Shown here: positions 17,175 through 27,132 of the stretch, piece by piece | Numbering within the stretch: the first letter of the stretch is position 1 | Layout of the letters: each line of letters begins with the position of its first letter | Origin: DASYAE01 sp036501535 | GTDB lineage: Bacteria; Actinomycetota; Actinomycetes; Streptomycetales; Catenulisporaceae | Assembly (NCBI GenBank): GCA_036501535.1 | Contig: DASYAE010000043.1 | Location: 1 to 64,000, forward strand | Direction: 5' to 3' | Length of the DNA: 64,000 bases | Program-made: the position numbers and the translations under genes | Notes under the pieces: model-generated | Databases searched by the model: none | Told to the model about the DNA's origin: nothing | What the model saw: only the letters and a program-made list of their open reading frames with translations

Positions 17175-17873
17175 GTGACAGATCGCTTCATCGCCGCCTG
17201 CGACGGCGCGTGCAAGAAGAACCCCGGGCCGGCCGCCTGGGCGTGGATCGCCCTGGAGGACCGGGAGGGCGGCGCCGGGCGCTGGGCCGCCGGCCCGCTG
17301 GGCGAGGCCACCAACAACATCGCCGAGCTGACCGCGCTGGAGCGGCTGCTCTCGGCGGTGGACCCGCGGGCCGCGCTCGAGGTGCGGATGGATTCGCAGT
17401 ACGCGATGAACGCGGTGACCAAGTGGCTGCCCGGGTGGAAGCGCAAGGGCTGGAAGACGGCCTCCGGGAGCCCGGTGGCCAACCGGGAGCTGATCGTGCG
17501 GATCGACGAGCTGCTGGCCGACCGCGAGGTGAAGTTCGTGTACACCCCGGCGCACCAGGCCGACGGCGACCCGCTCAACGACTTCGCCGACCGGGCCGCC
17601 AGCGCGAGCGCCGTGAGCCAGAAGGCCGCCGGCGGCGCCGTCCCCGAGCCCGACCGGCTCCTGGCCGGGGCCACCGCGCCGCCCGTCAAGGCAGCGTCCA
17701 CCAAAGCAGCGCCTGCCAAGAACGCAGCGCCCGCCAAAGCAGCGCCGAATAAGAATGCAGCCCGCACCATCGCGGCGAAGTTCCCCGGCACCTGCCGCTG
17801 CGGCCGCCGCTACGAGGCCGGCGCGCAGATCGCCAAGAACCAACAGGGGTGGGGCCACCCCGATTGCGCGTGA
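17175..17873 (+). CDS. rnhA: Ribonuclease HI with C-terminal Cys/His tail
   Basis: The first ~150 residues form RNase HI, which cuts the RNA strand of RNA-DNA hybrids. Catalytic residues are Asp10 (ACDGACK), Glu51 (NNIAELTAL), Asp73 (RMDSQYA), His127 and Asp139 (NDFAD). The handle segment KWLPGWKRKGWKTASGSPV is present. Unlike the ~155-residue E. coli enzyme this 232-residue protein continues with an Ala/Lys/Pro linker containing KAAPAKNAAPAKAAP-type repeats (residues 165-200) and ends in a compact module with Cys207, Cys209, His228 and Cys231, which looks like a small zinc knuckle. The start is GTG 17175; CATGAT lies six bases before it, so a leaderless message is possible. Confidence 0.9.
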   Translation: MTDRFIAACDGACKKNPGPAAWAWIALEDREGGAGRWAAGPLGEATNNIAELTALERLLSAVDPRAALEVRMDSQYAMNAVTKWLPGWKRKGWKTASGSPVANRELIVRIDELLADREVKFVYTPAHQADGDPLNDFADRAASASAVSQKAAGGAVPEPDRLLAGATAPPVKAASTKAAPAKNAAPAKAAPNKNAARTIAAKFPGTCRCGRRYEAGAQIAKNQQGWGHPDCA

Positions 17874-17962
17874 CCGAGGCGGACGGCGGCGATCCGCCGC
17901 GCGCTCGGAAACCTGATCCTGAGACGCGGCAGGCGTTGCACCGCGTCCGAGGGCGGAGTCAC

Positions 17963-17981
17963 TATAACGACAGCACTGTCG
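17963..17981 (+). promoter_or_regulatory. -10 box and inverted repeat before the GAF regulator gene
   Basis: TATAAC at 17963-17968 is a good -10 box without an obvious -35 at normal spacing. It abuts the inverted repeat CGACAG-CA-CTGTCG (17968-17981). The position, just ahead of the regulator's ATG at 17995, suggests autoregulation or control by another repressor. Confidence 0.4.
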
Positions 17982-17994
17982 GTGGCGGGAGTCG

Positions 17995-19302
17995 ATGACC
18001 AACGCGTGGCTCGCCGAGGTCGGCGTGGACCCGCACGAGCGGGCCCGCGAGATCGCCGACGCCCACGCGGCCTTCGTCAACACGCACACCCTGTCAGGGC
18101 TCGGCCGTGAGCTGCGCGAGGTGGTCGCCCGGTCGTGGGTCCGCTCCTCCGACGCCTGTATCGGGTTCGACCACAACCCGCCGATCGCGCTGGCCGACGA
18201 CGACCTCGACGCCTATCGCGCCGCGCATCCGCTGGCCCAGGTGATCGACGTGCTGCGCGGGCTGGTCGGCTCGGCGGCCGACGACGGCAACCACATCATG
18301 GCGGTCTCCGACGCGGCCGGCCGGCTGCTGTGGGTCGAGGGCCACCGCACCGCGCGGTCGCGGGCGGAGAAGATGAACTTCGTCGCCGGGGCGTGGTGGG
18401 ACGAGGCGCACGCCGGCACCAACGCACCCGGCACCGCCCTGGCGGTCGACCACGCGGTGCAGATCTTCGCCTCCGAGCACTTCCTGCCCGCGGTGCAGGC
18501 CTGGACCTGCTCGGCCGCCCCGATCCACGACCCGGCGACCGGCCGGATCCTCGGCGTCATCGACATCACCGGCGGCGACGGTGTGGCGAACGCGCTGAGC
18601 CTTGGCCTGGTAAGCGCCGCCGCGCTGGCCGCCGAGTCCGAGCTGGCCCGGCGGCAGCCCCCGGGCACGTCGGGGCGCCCGGCGCGGCTCTGGCTGCCCC
18701 GGGCCCGTACCGCGGCGCGCCTTTCCGCGCTCGGCCGCAGCGAGGGCGTGTGCACGATCGACGGGCGCGAACACCGGCTGAACCGCCGTCACTCCGAGAT
18801 CATGGTCATGCTCGCGCTGCACCGCGACGGCCTGACGGGCGATCACCTGGCCGACGCGCTCTACGGAGCGCCGGTCAACCCGACCACGCTGCGGGTGGAG
18901 ATGACCCGGCTGCGCCACACCGTCGGCGAGCTGGTCGCCTCGCGGCCCTACCGGCTCAGCGGCGGCGTCGGCGCGGACTTCCTCGACATCGCCTCGGCGC
19001 TGCGCGCGAACGACACCGCCGCGGCGCTGGCCGACTACGCCGGGCCGCTGCTGCCCAGCTCCGACGCGCCCGGCGTGGTACGCGAGCGGGAATGGCTGGA
19101 GCTGCGCCTGCGCTCGGCCGTGCTGGCCAGCCCCGACGCGGCCGCGGTGCGCGACTGGGCGTACCGCGGCGGCATCGACGACCTGCAGGTGTGGGAGCAC
19201 CTTTCGGCGATCGCGCCACCCTGTTCGCAGGATGCGACGCTGGCCGCGGCGCAGATGCGGCGGCTGCGCGCGGACTACGGGCTCGGCAGCGCCGAGACGT
19301 AG
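17995..19302 (+). CDS. GAF-domain transcriptional regulator of the aldehyde dehydrogenase operon
   Basis: The 435-residue protein starts with a segment like the sensor half of AcoR/NifA-type regulators (VARSWVRSSDACIGFDHNPPIAL, then GRLLWVEGHRTARSRAEKMNFVAGAWWDEAHAGTN in pieces) containing a GAF domain (about residues 85-215). The AAA+ sigma-54 activation domain is missing. In its place is a C-terminal winged-helix region (EHRLNRRHSEIMVMLALHRDGLTGDHLADALYG, residues ~260-330). It therefore must act with ordinary sigma factors. It precedes, on the same strand, the acetaldehyde dehydrogenase and DUF779 genes, and is expected to activate them in response to aldehyde or alcohol. Start ATG 17995 follows GGGAG. 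Confidence 0.8.
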   Translation: MTNAWLAEVGVDPHERAREIADAHAAFVNTHTLSGLGRELREVVARSWVRSSDACIGFDHNPPIALADDDLDAYRAAHPLAQVIDVLRGLVGSAADDGNHIMAVSDAAGRLLWVEGHRTARSRAEKMNFVAGAWWDEAHAGTNAPGTALAVDHAVQIFASEHFLPAVQAWTCSAAPIHDPATGRILGVIDITGGDGVANALSLGLVSAAALAAESELARRQPPGTSGRPARLWLPRARTAARLSALGRSEGVCTIDGREHRLNRRHSEIMVMLALHRDGLTGDHLADALYGAPVNPTTLRVEMTRLRHTVGELVASRPYRLSGGVGADFLDIASALRANDTAAALADYAGPLLPSSDAPGVVREREWLELRLRSAVLASPDAAAVRDWAYRGGIDDLQVWEHLSAIAPPCSQDATLAAAQMRRLRADYGLGSAET

Positions 19303-19319
19303 CCCCAACGAGTACTGAC

Positions 19320-19335
19320 GCAACCTCCATGCAAC
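19320..19335 (+). repeat. Tandem GCAAC half-sites upstream of the aldehyde dehydrogenase gene
   Basis: GCAAC occurs at 19320-19324 and again at 19331-19335, an 11-base period that places both on one face of the helix, about 80 bases before the ATG at 19413. This is a possible activator site for the GAF regulator. Confidence 0.3.
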
Positions 19336-19412
19336 GTCCCCGAACCTAGCGTGGCCTTCATCGCCGGACCGTCCAACGAGGGGCGGTCGCTGCTGACGGA
19401 AGAAGTGGCCAC

Positions 19413-20936
<1,524 letters not shown>

Positions 20937-20939
20937 GCC

Positions 20940-21359
20940 ATGGCCGGGATCTCCCGGGTGGCCGTGACGGACACGGCCGCCGACCTGCTGCGCACGCTGC
21001 GCGAGGCCAACGGGCCGCTGATGTTCCATCAGTCCGGCGGCTGCTGCGACGGAAGCTCGCCTATGTGCTACATGGAGGGCGAGTTCCGCACCGGCGCCTC
21101 CGACGTCCAGCTCGCCGCGCTGGAGGTCGAGGGCATCCCGGAGCCGGTGACGTTCTGGATGTCGGTCGCGCAGTTCGAGACGTGGCGGCACACGCACCTG
21201 ACGGTCGACGCCGTGCCGGGCCGCGGCGGGGGCTTCTCGCTGGAGGCGCCGGAGGGAATGCGCTTCCTGATCCGGTCGCGGATGCTGACGACGGAGGAGA
21301 ACGCCGCCCTGAACGGCGGCGCCGACGCGGGCGGCGGCCCAGGCGCCGCCGGCGGCTGA
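20940..21359 (+). CDS. DUF779 domain protein
   Basis: The 139-residue protein contains the DUF779 signature HQSGGCCDGSSPMC, a Cys-rich loop likely to bind metal or be redox-active, and FWMSVAQFETWRHTHLTVD. Genes of this family are regularly found directly downstream of ExaC-type aldehyde dehydrogenases, as here with a three-base gap, so a supporting role in aldehyde oxidation (for example metal or thiol protection) is likely but unproven. The Gly/Ala-rich tail after residue 125 is probably disordered. A hairpin terminator follows the stop codon. Confidence 0.85.
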   Translation: MAGISRVAVTDTAADLLRTLREANGPLMFHQSGGCCDGSSPMCYMEGEFRTGASDVQLAALEVEGIPEPVTFWMSVAQFETWRHTHLTVDAVPGRGGGFSLEAPEGMRFLIRSRMLTTEENAALNGGADAGGGPGAAGG

Positions 21360-21363
21360 GCCA

Positions 21364-21395
21364 GGCGGGCACCCCTGCTCCCGGAGGTGCCCGCC
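21364..21395. terminator. Hairpin terminator after the aldehyde dehydrogenase operon
   Basis: A perfect 10-bp stem (GGCGGGCACC at 21364-21373 with its complement at 21386-21395) with a 12-base loop lies five bases after the DUF779 stop. It sits between convergent genes and can serve both directions. Confidence 0.6.
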
Positions 21396-21485
21396 GACCC
21401 GCCGGCCCGCGCCCCCGCGGCACTGCGCATGCCCGGGGACGCGGGCCGGTCCTTCCGGTGCCTGCCGCCGCGATCGGACGCGGCG

Positions 21486-22265
21486 TCAGACCGAGGTGAT
21501 GATCGCGAAAGGAGCGCCGAACGGGTCGGCGAAGGCGGCCAGCCGGCCGACGCCCTCGACCGTCTCGGCGCCCATGTAGACGGACGCGCCGAGCTTCGCG
21601 GCCTTCGCGCAGACCGCGTCGCAGTCGGTGACCTCGAAGTACGGCTGCCACATCGAGACCGCGCCGCCCGCGGCCATCTCCTGGCTCATCTGCATGATGC
21701 CGGCGTGGTCGGCGCCGTCGCCGGCGCCGCGCGGCCGGGCCACCGTGTAGGTGAAGCCGGCCATCGGCTCGTCGCGCACCTGCCAGCCGAACACGTCGGT
21801 GTAGAACTCCTTGGCCGCGGCCGCGTCCGAGGTCTGCAACTCGGTCCAGGCCAGCGAGCCGGGGCGGGTGACCGCCTCGAGGCCCCGGGTGTTGCCCGGC
21901 TGCCAGATGCCGAACTGCGCCCCGGTCGGGTCGGTGAACGCGGCCGTGCGGCCCTCCTCGAACACGTCGACCGGCGCGAGGCGCACCGTGCCGCCGGCCT
22001 TGCCGACCGCCTCGGCGGTGGCGTCGGCGTCGGAGGTCTGGAAGTAGACCGTCCAGGACGGGCGGGCGCCCTCCTCGGCCAGCGGGCCGACCGCGGCGAC
22101 CGTGGCCCCGTCGAGGGTGAAGAAGCCGTAGCCGCCGGCGTCGGGGCCGGCGTCCTGCAGCTGCCAGCCGAACAGGGCGCCGTAGAAGGCGCCCGCCGCG
22201 GCCGGGTCGGGCGCGCCCAGGTCGATCCAGTTCGGCGTGCCGAATGCGAAGTCGGTACTCAACAC
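21486..22265 (-). CDS. Two-domain VOC (glyoxalase/bleomycin-resistance fold) protein
   Basis: The 259-residue product consists of two VOC modules (about residues 8-125 and 135-259). Each starts with a recognisable betaalphabeta unit: NWIDLGAPDPAAAGAFYGALFGW and AWTELQTSDAAAAKEFYTDVFGW. Such tandem VOC proteins are very common in actinomycetes and include metal-dependent dioxygenases, isomerases and sequestration proteins. The metal ligands cannot be assigned with certainty. The start is GTG 22265 behind GGAGGTG; an upstream ATG (22406) would add a non-conserved Arg-rich stretch. Function unknown. Confidence 0.85.
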   Translation of the reverse strand: MLSTDFAFGTPNWIDLGAPDPAAAGAFYGALFGWQLQDAGPDAGGYGFFTLDGATVAAVGPLAEEGARPSWTVYFQTSDADATAEAVGKAGGTVRLAPVDVFEEGRTAAFTDPTGAQFGIWQPGNTRGLEAVTRPGSLAWTELQTSDAAAAKEFYTDVFGWQVRDEPMAGFTYTVARPRGAGDGADHAGIMQMSQEMAAGGAVSMWQPYFEVTDCDAVCAKAAKLGASVYMGAETVEGVGRLAAFADPFGAPFAIITSV

Positions 22266-22498
22266 GGGTTGACACCTCCGGGGGTGTGAGCGTGGGCTGG
22301 TCTGCTGACCCAGCATCGCATCGGCCTCGGACACTCGCGCCCTGAACACCGCGATGTCCTGCAGGGAACCGCGACGCGGAACCACCGCGGAATGCCCGTC
22401 CCACAATGCGATTCCCGGCCCGCATCGCGAAGTGACGAGGCGCCTTACCTACTACGCTGATCGACTACTGCCCGGGCCGTCCAGCGAAGGAGTGAACG

Positions 22499-23584
22499 AT
22501 GTCCACTCCCCCGCCTGGCGACCACACACCCCATACGGACGATCTGACGGTGCCTCCGAAGCACGGGGAGGTCCGCAAGGCGTTCGAGGAGGAGCCGCAG
22601 GAATCCGCGGCGGCGACGGCGAATCTGCAGACCCGCATTCCGGCGTGGATGCCGCACGTGCGCACGATGCCGCCGCCGGAGGCGGGCACAGCCGGGGATT
22701 CGGCAGCTGATTCGGTGATGGCCGACACCGAGCTGATCCCGGCTCAGCGAGCCGCGCCGCCCGTGGAGGAGCCCGCTCCCTCAGCACCGCCGCCTGAAAT
22801 ACGTACCGGACGCAGGCTCCGCGCACGCCTACCGCTCACTGCGGCGATATGCGTACTGGCCATCGCCCTCATCGCCCTCGTACTCGCCGCCACCGAGATG
22901 AGCGGTTCGCCCAAGGGTCCGAGCCCGCTCGCGATACCTTCAGCGTCGGTCCCGAGCCAGGGGCCGACCGCTTCCCGGTCCGATGCGGCGGGTGCTTCCT
23001 GCGCCGCGGGCCAGTCGTCATCGTGCACGGCGACGCCGGATGCGAGCGCAGCCACCGGATCCGCGACGCCGTCGAGCGCGAGTCCTTCCGCCCAAGGCAC
23101 CAGCGCGGCGCCGGAAGCGGGTTCGAGCGGCGGCGCCTCGCCACTGGTCGGCGCCCAGCCCGGCGCCTCGAACCTGGCGCTGAACCGGACCGTCACCGCG
23201 TCCGGCTATACGCAGACGTATGCTCCGGCCAACGCCGTGGACGGCAACACCAGCAGCTATTGGGAGAGCACCGACAACGCGTTCCCGCAGTGGTTCCGGA
23301 TCGACCTGGGCTCGGTGACCGCGATCGGCGCGCTGGTGATCGACCTGCCGCCGTTGAGCACCTGGCCCACGCGCACCCAGACGATCCAGATCCAGGGCAG
23401 CGCGAACGGCGTCGTCTACAGCACGATCGAGCCGTCGACCGGCTACACCTTCAACCCGGCCACCGGGAACACGGTGACCATCGACCTGCCGGCCGGCGCG
23501 TCCGCCCGCTACCTGCTGCTCGACTTCAGCACCAACACCACCTGGCCGGCCGGGCAGATGTCCGAGCTCGAGGTCTTCGGCTGA
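22499..23584 (+). CDS. Membrane-anchored protein with discoidin (F5/8 type C) domain
   Basis: A 361-residue protein with a cytoplasmic Pro/Glu/Ala-rich N-terminus (1-108), one transmembrane helix (LPLTAAICVLAIALIALVLAA, about 112-132), a Ser/Ala/Pro-rich wall-spanning linker (135-220) and an extracellular jelly-roll (about 225-361). The latter begins NLALNRTVTASGYTQTYAPANAVDGN and contains SSYWESTDNAFPQWFRIDLG, the core of galactose-binding-like F5/8C modules that bind carbohydrate. There are two Cys residues in the linker. Start ATG 22499 follows GAAGGAG. It is probably a surface glycan-binding or sensing protein; there is no enzymatic domain. Confidence 0.82.
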   Translation: MSTPPPGDHTPHTDDLTVPPKHGEVRKAFEEEPQESAAATANLQTRIPAWMPHVRTMPPPEAGTAGDSAADSVMADTELIPAQRAAPPVEEPAPSAPPPEIRTGRRLRARLPLTAAICVLAIALIALVLAATEMSGSPKGPSPLAIPSASVPSQGPTASRSDAAGASCAAGQSSSCTATPDASAATGSATPSSASPSAQGTSAAPEAGSSGGASPLVGAQPGASNLALNRTVTASGYTQTYAPANAVDGNTSSYWESTDNAFPQWFRIDLGSVTAIGALVIDLPPLSTWPTRTQTIQIQGSANGVVYSTIEPSTGYTFNPATGNTVTIDLPAGASARYLLLDFSTNTTWPAGQMSELEVFG

Positions 23585-23609
23585 CCGCCGCGCCGGCCGA
23601 TCCGGCAGA

Positions 23610-24503
23610 ATGATCCTTGTGCCGCAGCTTCCGGAGTTCCCCGAGGGCCTGCCCGGCGTCGGCGACGTACGCGAGGCGCGCGCGCTGACCGGCGGAGACA
23701 TCCACGCCACCTGGCTGATCACCCGTCAGGATGGAACGCGGGTCGTGGTCAAGACGACGCGCGACGTGCCGCCGGACATGTTCGCCGTCGAGGCCGAAGG
23801 GCTGGAGGCGATCGGAGCGAGCGGCGCGATGGCCGCGCCGCGCGTGCTGACGGTCAGCCCCACGCACCTGGTGATGGAGGCGCTCGCCCCGCGCCACTAC
23901 GCCGATCCGGAGCCGCCGGAGTTCTGGGAGCGGGCCGGGCGGGCGCTGGCAGGCATGCACCGCGTGCGCGGCGAGCGGTTCGGCTGGCACCGCGACGGCT
24001 GGCTCGGCACGCTGCCCCAGCACAACGCGTGGTCCGCCGACGGATACGAGTTCTACGCGCAGCACCGACTGCTGCGCTACCTGCCCGAACCGGGCGTGCG
24101 CGCGGTGCTCGGCGAGAAGCAGCTCGCCGCGCTCGAGCGGATCAGCGCCCGGCTGGCCGACCTGATCCCGCCGATGCCGCCGGTGCTCACCCATGGCGAC
24201 CTGGTGTCGGGCAACATGCTCGACACGCCTGACGGCCACGCCGCGTTAATCGATCCGGCCGTGTCCTATGGATGGCCCGAGGTGGACGTGAGCATGGTCT
24301 ATTGCACGCGCGGAGACACCATCCCCGACCGCTACTTCGACGCCTACGCAGAGCGGAGCCCGCTCGCACCGGGCTGGCGCGAGCGGGCTCCGCTGCTCCA
24401 TCTGCGTGAAGGGCTCAGCCTGCTGGCGCACTTCCCGGAGCGGGATCAGCTCGTGCGCTCCGTCGGCAGGCTGGTCGATCAGGTCATTGCCGCGTTCGGA
24501 TGA
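23610..24503 (+). CDS. Fructosamine-3-kinase / aminoglycoside-phosphotransferase-like kinase
   Basis: The 297-residue kinase-fold protein has an N-lobe beginning VREARALTGGDIHATWLI with a Lys in VVVKTTRD. The catalytic loop is VLTHGDLVSGNML (Asp197) and the metal-binding loop is LIDPAVSYGWPEVDVSM. The order and wording match fructosamine-3-kinases, which phosphorylate ketoamine-modified proteins as a deglycation step, rather than classical aminoglycoside resistance enzymes. It contains a TTA leucine codon at 24246-24248, rare in this GC-rich sequence. It is convergent with the DUF427 gene. Start ATG 23610; GTG 23619 is an alternative. Confidence 0.82.
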   Translation: MILVPQLPEFPEGLPGVGDVREARALTGGDIHATWLITRQDGTRVVVKTTRDVPPDMFAVEAEGLEAIGASGAMAAPRVLTVSPTHLVMEALAPRHYADPEPPEFWERAGRALAGMHRVRGERFGWHRDGWLGTLPQHNAWSADGYEFYAQHRLLRYLPEPGVRAVLGEKQLAALERISARLADLIPPMPPVLTHGDLVSGNMLDTPDGHAALIDPAVSYGWPEVDVSMVYCTRGDTIPDRYFDAYAERSPLAPGWRERAPLLHLREGLSLLAHFPERDQLVRSVGRLVDQVIAAFG

Positions 24504-24514
24504 ACGCCCGGTTT

Positions 24515-24808
24515 CTAGTCGCCGGTCTCGACTGTGACGCCGCGCCAGAAAGCGACGTGGTCGCGGATGTTCGCGGCCGCCTGCTTGGGCTCCGGGTAGT
24601 ACCAGGCCGCGTCCGCGTTCTCGGAGCCGTCGACGCTGACCGTGTAGTAGCTCGCCTCGCCCTTCCAGGGGCAGGTGGTGTGCGTCTGGCTCGGGGCGAA
24701 GAACTCGCGGTTCACCGCCTCCGGCGGGAAGTAGTGGTTGCCCTCGACCACCACAGTCCTGCCGCTCTCCGCGAGGACCTTGCCATTCCACATCGCTCGC
24801 ACAGTCAT
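24515..24808 (-). CDS. DUF427 domain protein
   Basis: A compact 97-residue protein with the DUF427 pattern: MWNGKVLAESGRTVVVEGNHYFP, the conserved TTCPWKGEASYY, and AAWYYPEPKQAAANIRDHVAFW. Family members are small beta-tent proteins of unknown biochemical role, frequent in actinomycetes. The start at 24808 is preceded by AGGGAG; the upstream ATG at 24835 would add nine residues outside the domain. It is divergent from the DUF302 gene. Confidence 0.88.
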   Translation of the reverse strand: MTVRAMWNGKVLAESGRTVVVEGNHYFPPEAVNREFFAPSQTHTTCPWKGEASYYTVSVDGSENADAAWYYPEPKQAAANIRDHVAFWRGVTVETGD

Positions 24809-24961
24809 AGGTCGCTCCCTAACTGGTCGCTGCACACCTTAGGAAGCATGAACCGGTAAGCCGCACACTGCATTCCCGGACCGTCCTGCGCGGTTTGACT
24901 CGGCAGCGCGGGCTAAGAATGACCATGGACCACCCGGCCGAACGGAAACGAGGTTCGCATC

Positions 24962-25381
24962 GTGACTCACCACCATGACCCCGGCGCGCTGCCGACCGCG
25001 CCCGGCACGATCTCCGTGCGCAGTCCGTTCCCGGTCACCGAGACCGTCGAACGGCTCGGCGGCGTGATCAAGGCGCGCGGCATCGAGCTGTTCCTCGTGC
25101 TCGACCAGCGCGCCGCGGCGCAGCGGGCCGGGCTGGAGATGAACGAGACGGTGCTGCTGCTGTTCGGCAGTCCGCGCGGCGGCACGCCGGTCATGCGGGC
25201 CCGGCCGCTGATCGCCCTCGAACTTCCGCTCAGGGCCGTGGTCTGGGCGGATGACGAGGGCAGCGTCTGGGTGAGCTACCTCGACATGGCCGAGGCGGGC
25301 CGCCGGTACGAGGTGCCGGAAGATCTCATGCAGCCGCTGTTGGGCGTCGGCGCGCTCGTCTCGACCGCCCTCGGCGATTAG
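24962..25381 (+). CDS. DUF302 domain protein
   Basis: The 139-residue product matches DUF302: ISVRSPFPVTETVERLGGVIKARGIELFLVLD, the acidic EMNETVLLLFGSPRGGTPVM and ELPLRAVVWADDEGSVWVSY. DUF302 proteins are small cytosolic alpha/beta proteins of unresolved function, sometimes linked to sulfur or stress responses. The GTG start at 24962 gives a His-rich beginning (THHHD). TTGACT at 24895-24900 may be its -35 box. Confidence 0.85.
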   Translation: MTHHHDPGALPTAPGTISVRSPFPVTETVERLGGVIKARGIELFLVLDQRAAAQRAGLEMNETVLLLFGSPRGGTPVMRARPLIALELPLRAVVWADDEGSVWVSYLDMAEAGRRYEVPEDLMQPLLGVGALVSTALGD

Positions 25382-25437
25382 GCCGATCACAGCGCCACTG
25401 GATGGTGCACTCCCGCATCCGCTGGCACACTGCGCTC

Positions 25438-27125
25438 ATGTCGAGCGCGCGCGCCGAACCGGAGGGCGCCGGATCCGGCGGCGAGCCCGCGGCTGAAGCC
25501 GATCCCGACGGCCCGTGGGCGCCGATGCGCGACCGGGTCTTCCGGTCGCTGTGGTTCGCGCAGCTCGGCAGCAACGTCGGCACCTGGATGCAGACCGTCG
25601 GGGCACAGTGGCTGCTGGTCGAGCGGGCGCATGCCGCGACGCTGGTGGCGCTGGTGCAGACGGCGAGCCTGCTGCCGGTCATGCTGCTCTCGCTGCCCGC
25701 CGGGGGCTCGCGGACGTGCTCGACCGGCGCCAGCTGCTGCTCGGCTCGCAGGCCGCGATGGCGGCGACCGCCGGCGTGCTCGCCGCGCTGACCGCGGCCG
25801 GGCTGACCACGCCGGCGACGCTGCTGGCGCTGACCTTCGTGCTCGGCTGCGGGCAGGCGGTCACCGGCCCGGCCTGGCAGGCGATCCAGCCCGAGCTGGT
25901 CGAGCGGCGGCAGATCCCGGCCGCGGCGACGCTCGGCAGCCTGACGGTGAATCTCGCGCGGGCGGTCGGACCGGCCGCGGCGGGCCTCATCGTGGCGGCG
26001 ACCGGCCCCGCCGCGGTCTTCACGATCAACGCCGTGTCGTTCGTCGGGGTCGTCGCCGCGCTGGCGGTGTGGCGGCGCAAGCCGGCCGCACCGTCGCGGC
26101 AGCAGGCCGAAGCCGCGCTCGCCGCGCTCGAGGCGGGCACCCGGTATGTCCGCAACGCACCCGCCGTCACGCGGATCTTGTTGCGCGCGGCGCTGTTCGT
26201 CGTGCCGGGCAGCGCGCTGTGGGCGCTGCTGCCGGTGGTCAGCGCCGACCGGCTGCACCTGGGTGCCGGCGGCTATGGCGCGCTGCTCGGCGCGCTCGGG
26301 CTCGGCGCGGTCGGCGGCGCGCTCTCCCTGTCGCGGCTGCGTGCGCGCCTGTCGGCCAATCAGGTCCTCGCCGGCTCGGCCGTCATGTTCGGCGTGGCGA
26401 CGCTGATGCCGGCGCTCCCGCTCGGTGCGGCCGGCACGCCGGTGGTCGCAGTGTTCATGGTGCTCGGCGGTTTCGCCTGGATCGCCTCGCTCTCGACGCT
26501 CAACGCCGCGCTCCAGCTCACGCTGCCGGCCTGGGTCCGCGCCCGCGGCCTCGGCGCCTATCTGCTGGTCTTCATGGGCGGGCAGGCGCTCGGCTCGCTG
26601 GCCTGGGGCCTGCTGGCCGGGGCGGTCGGGGACGCGTGGGCGCTGGCAGCGTCAGCGGCGCTTCTGGGACTCGCCGGGGCGAGCGTCGCGAGCTGGCCAT
26701 TGCGGCCGACCACGGGCCGGCTCGACCGGACGGTCAGCGCGCACTGGCCCGACCCGGCGCTGGTCTTCGAACCCGATCCGGACGACGGGCCGGTGCTGGT
26801 GGTGCGCCGCTACCGGGTGCCGCCGGAGAGCCAGGCGGCGTTCCTCGAGGCGATGCGGTGGGTCGGCAACTCGCGGCGCCGCACCGGGGCGACGCGCTGG
26901 GACGTCTACCGGGACGGCGGGAGCGCGGACGGCTTCACCGAGGTGTTCAGCGTGCGCTCGTGGGGCGAGCATCTGCGCCAGCACGCCGACCGGCTCACCG
27001 GCGCCGACCGGGAGTTCGAGCAGCGTGCCGCGGAGCTGGCCGTGGGCGATCTCGAGGTGGAGCACCTGTTCCCGCCGCACGTGCAAGCAGCGGTCGCCCC
27101 GGACCCGCCGGAACCGCCGGACTGA
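25438..27125 (+). pseudogene. MFS_3 (EntS-like) exporter with monooxygenase-like tail, frameshifted
   Basis: The coding potential is split over two frames. The first part (from 25438, or ATG 25402) reads MRDRVFRSLWFAQLGSNVGTWMQTVGAQWLL through LLSLPAG. At 25702-25707 one base seems to be missing in a G run, and the continuation (ADVLDRRQLLLGSQAAMAATAGVLAAL) is in the next frame up to 27125. Together they give a normal ~12-helix drug/siderophore exporter of the MFS_3 family. The typical C-terminal alpha-beta extension (VLVVRRYRVPPESQAAFLEAM, SWGEHLRQHADRLTGADREFE) resembles an antibiotic-biosynthesis monooxygenase fold. Restoring one base makes a continuous protein, so either a recent mutation or a base-call error is possible. 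Confidence 0.78.
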
Positions 27126-27132
27126 CGCCGCG

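Noticed and set aside
17884..17899. CGGCGG-CGAT-CCGCCG hairpin after the RNase HI gene
   Set aside because: Six-bp stem without T-tract is expected by chance in such GC-rich DNA; too weak to call a terminator.
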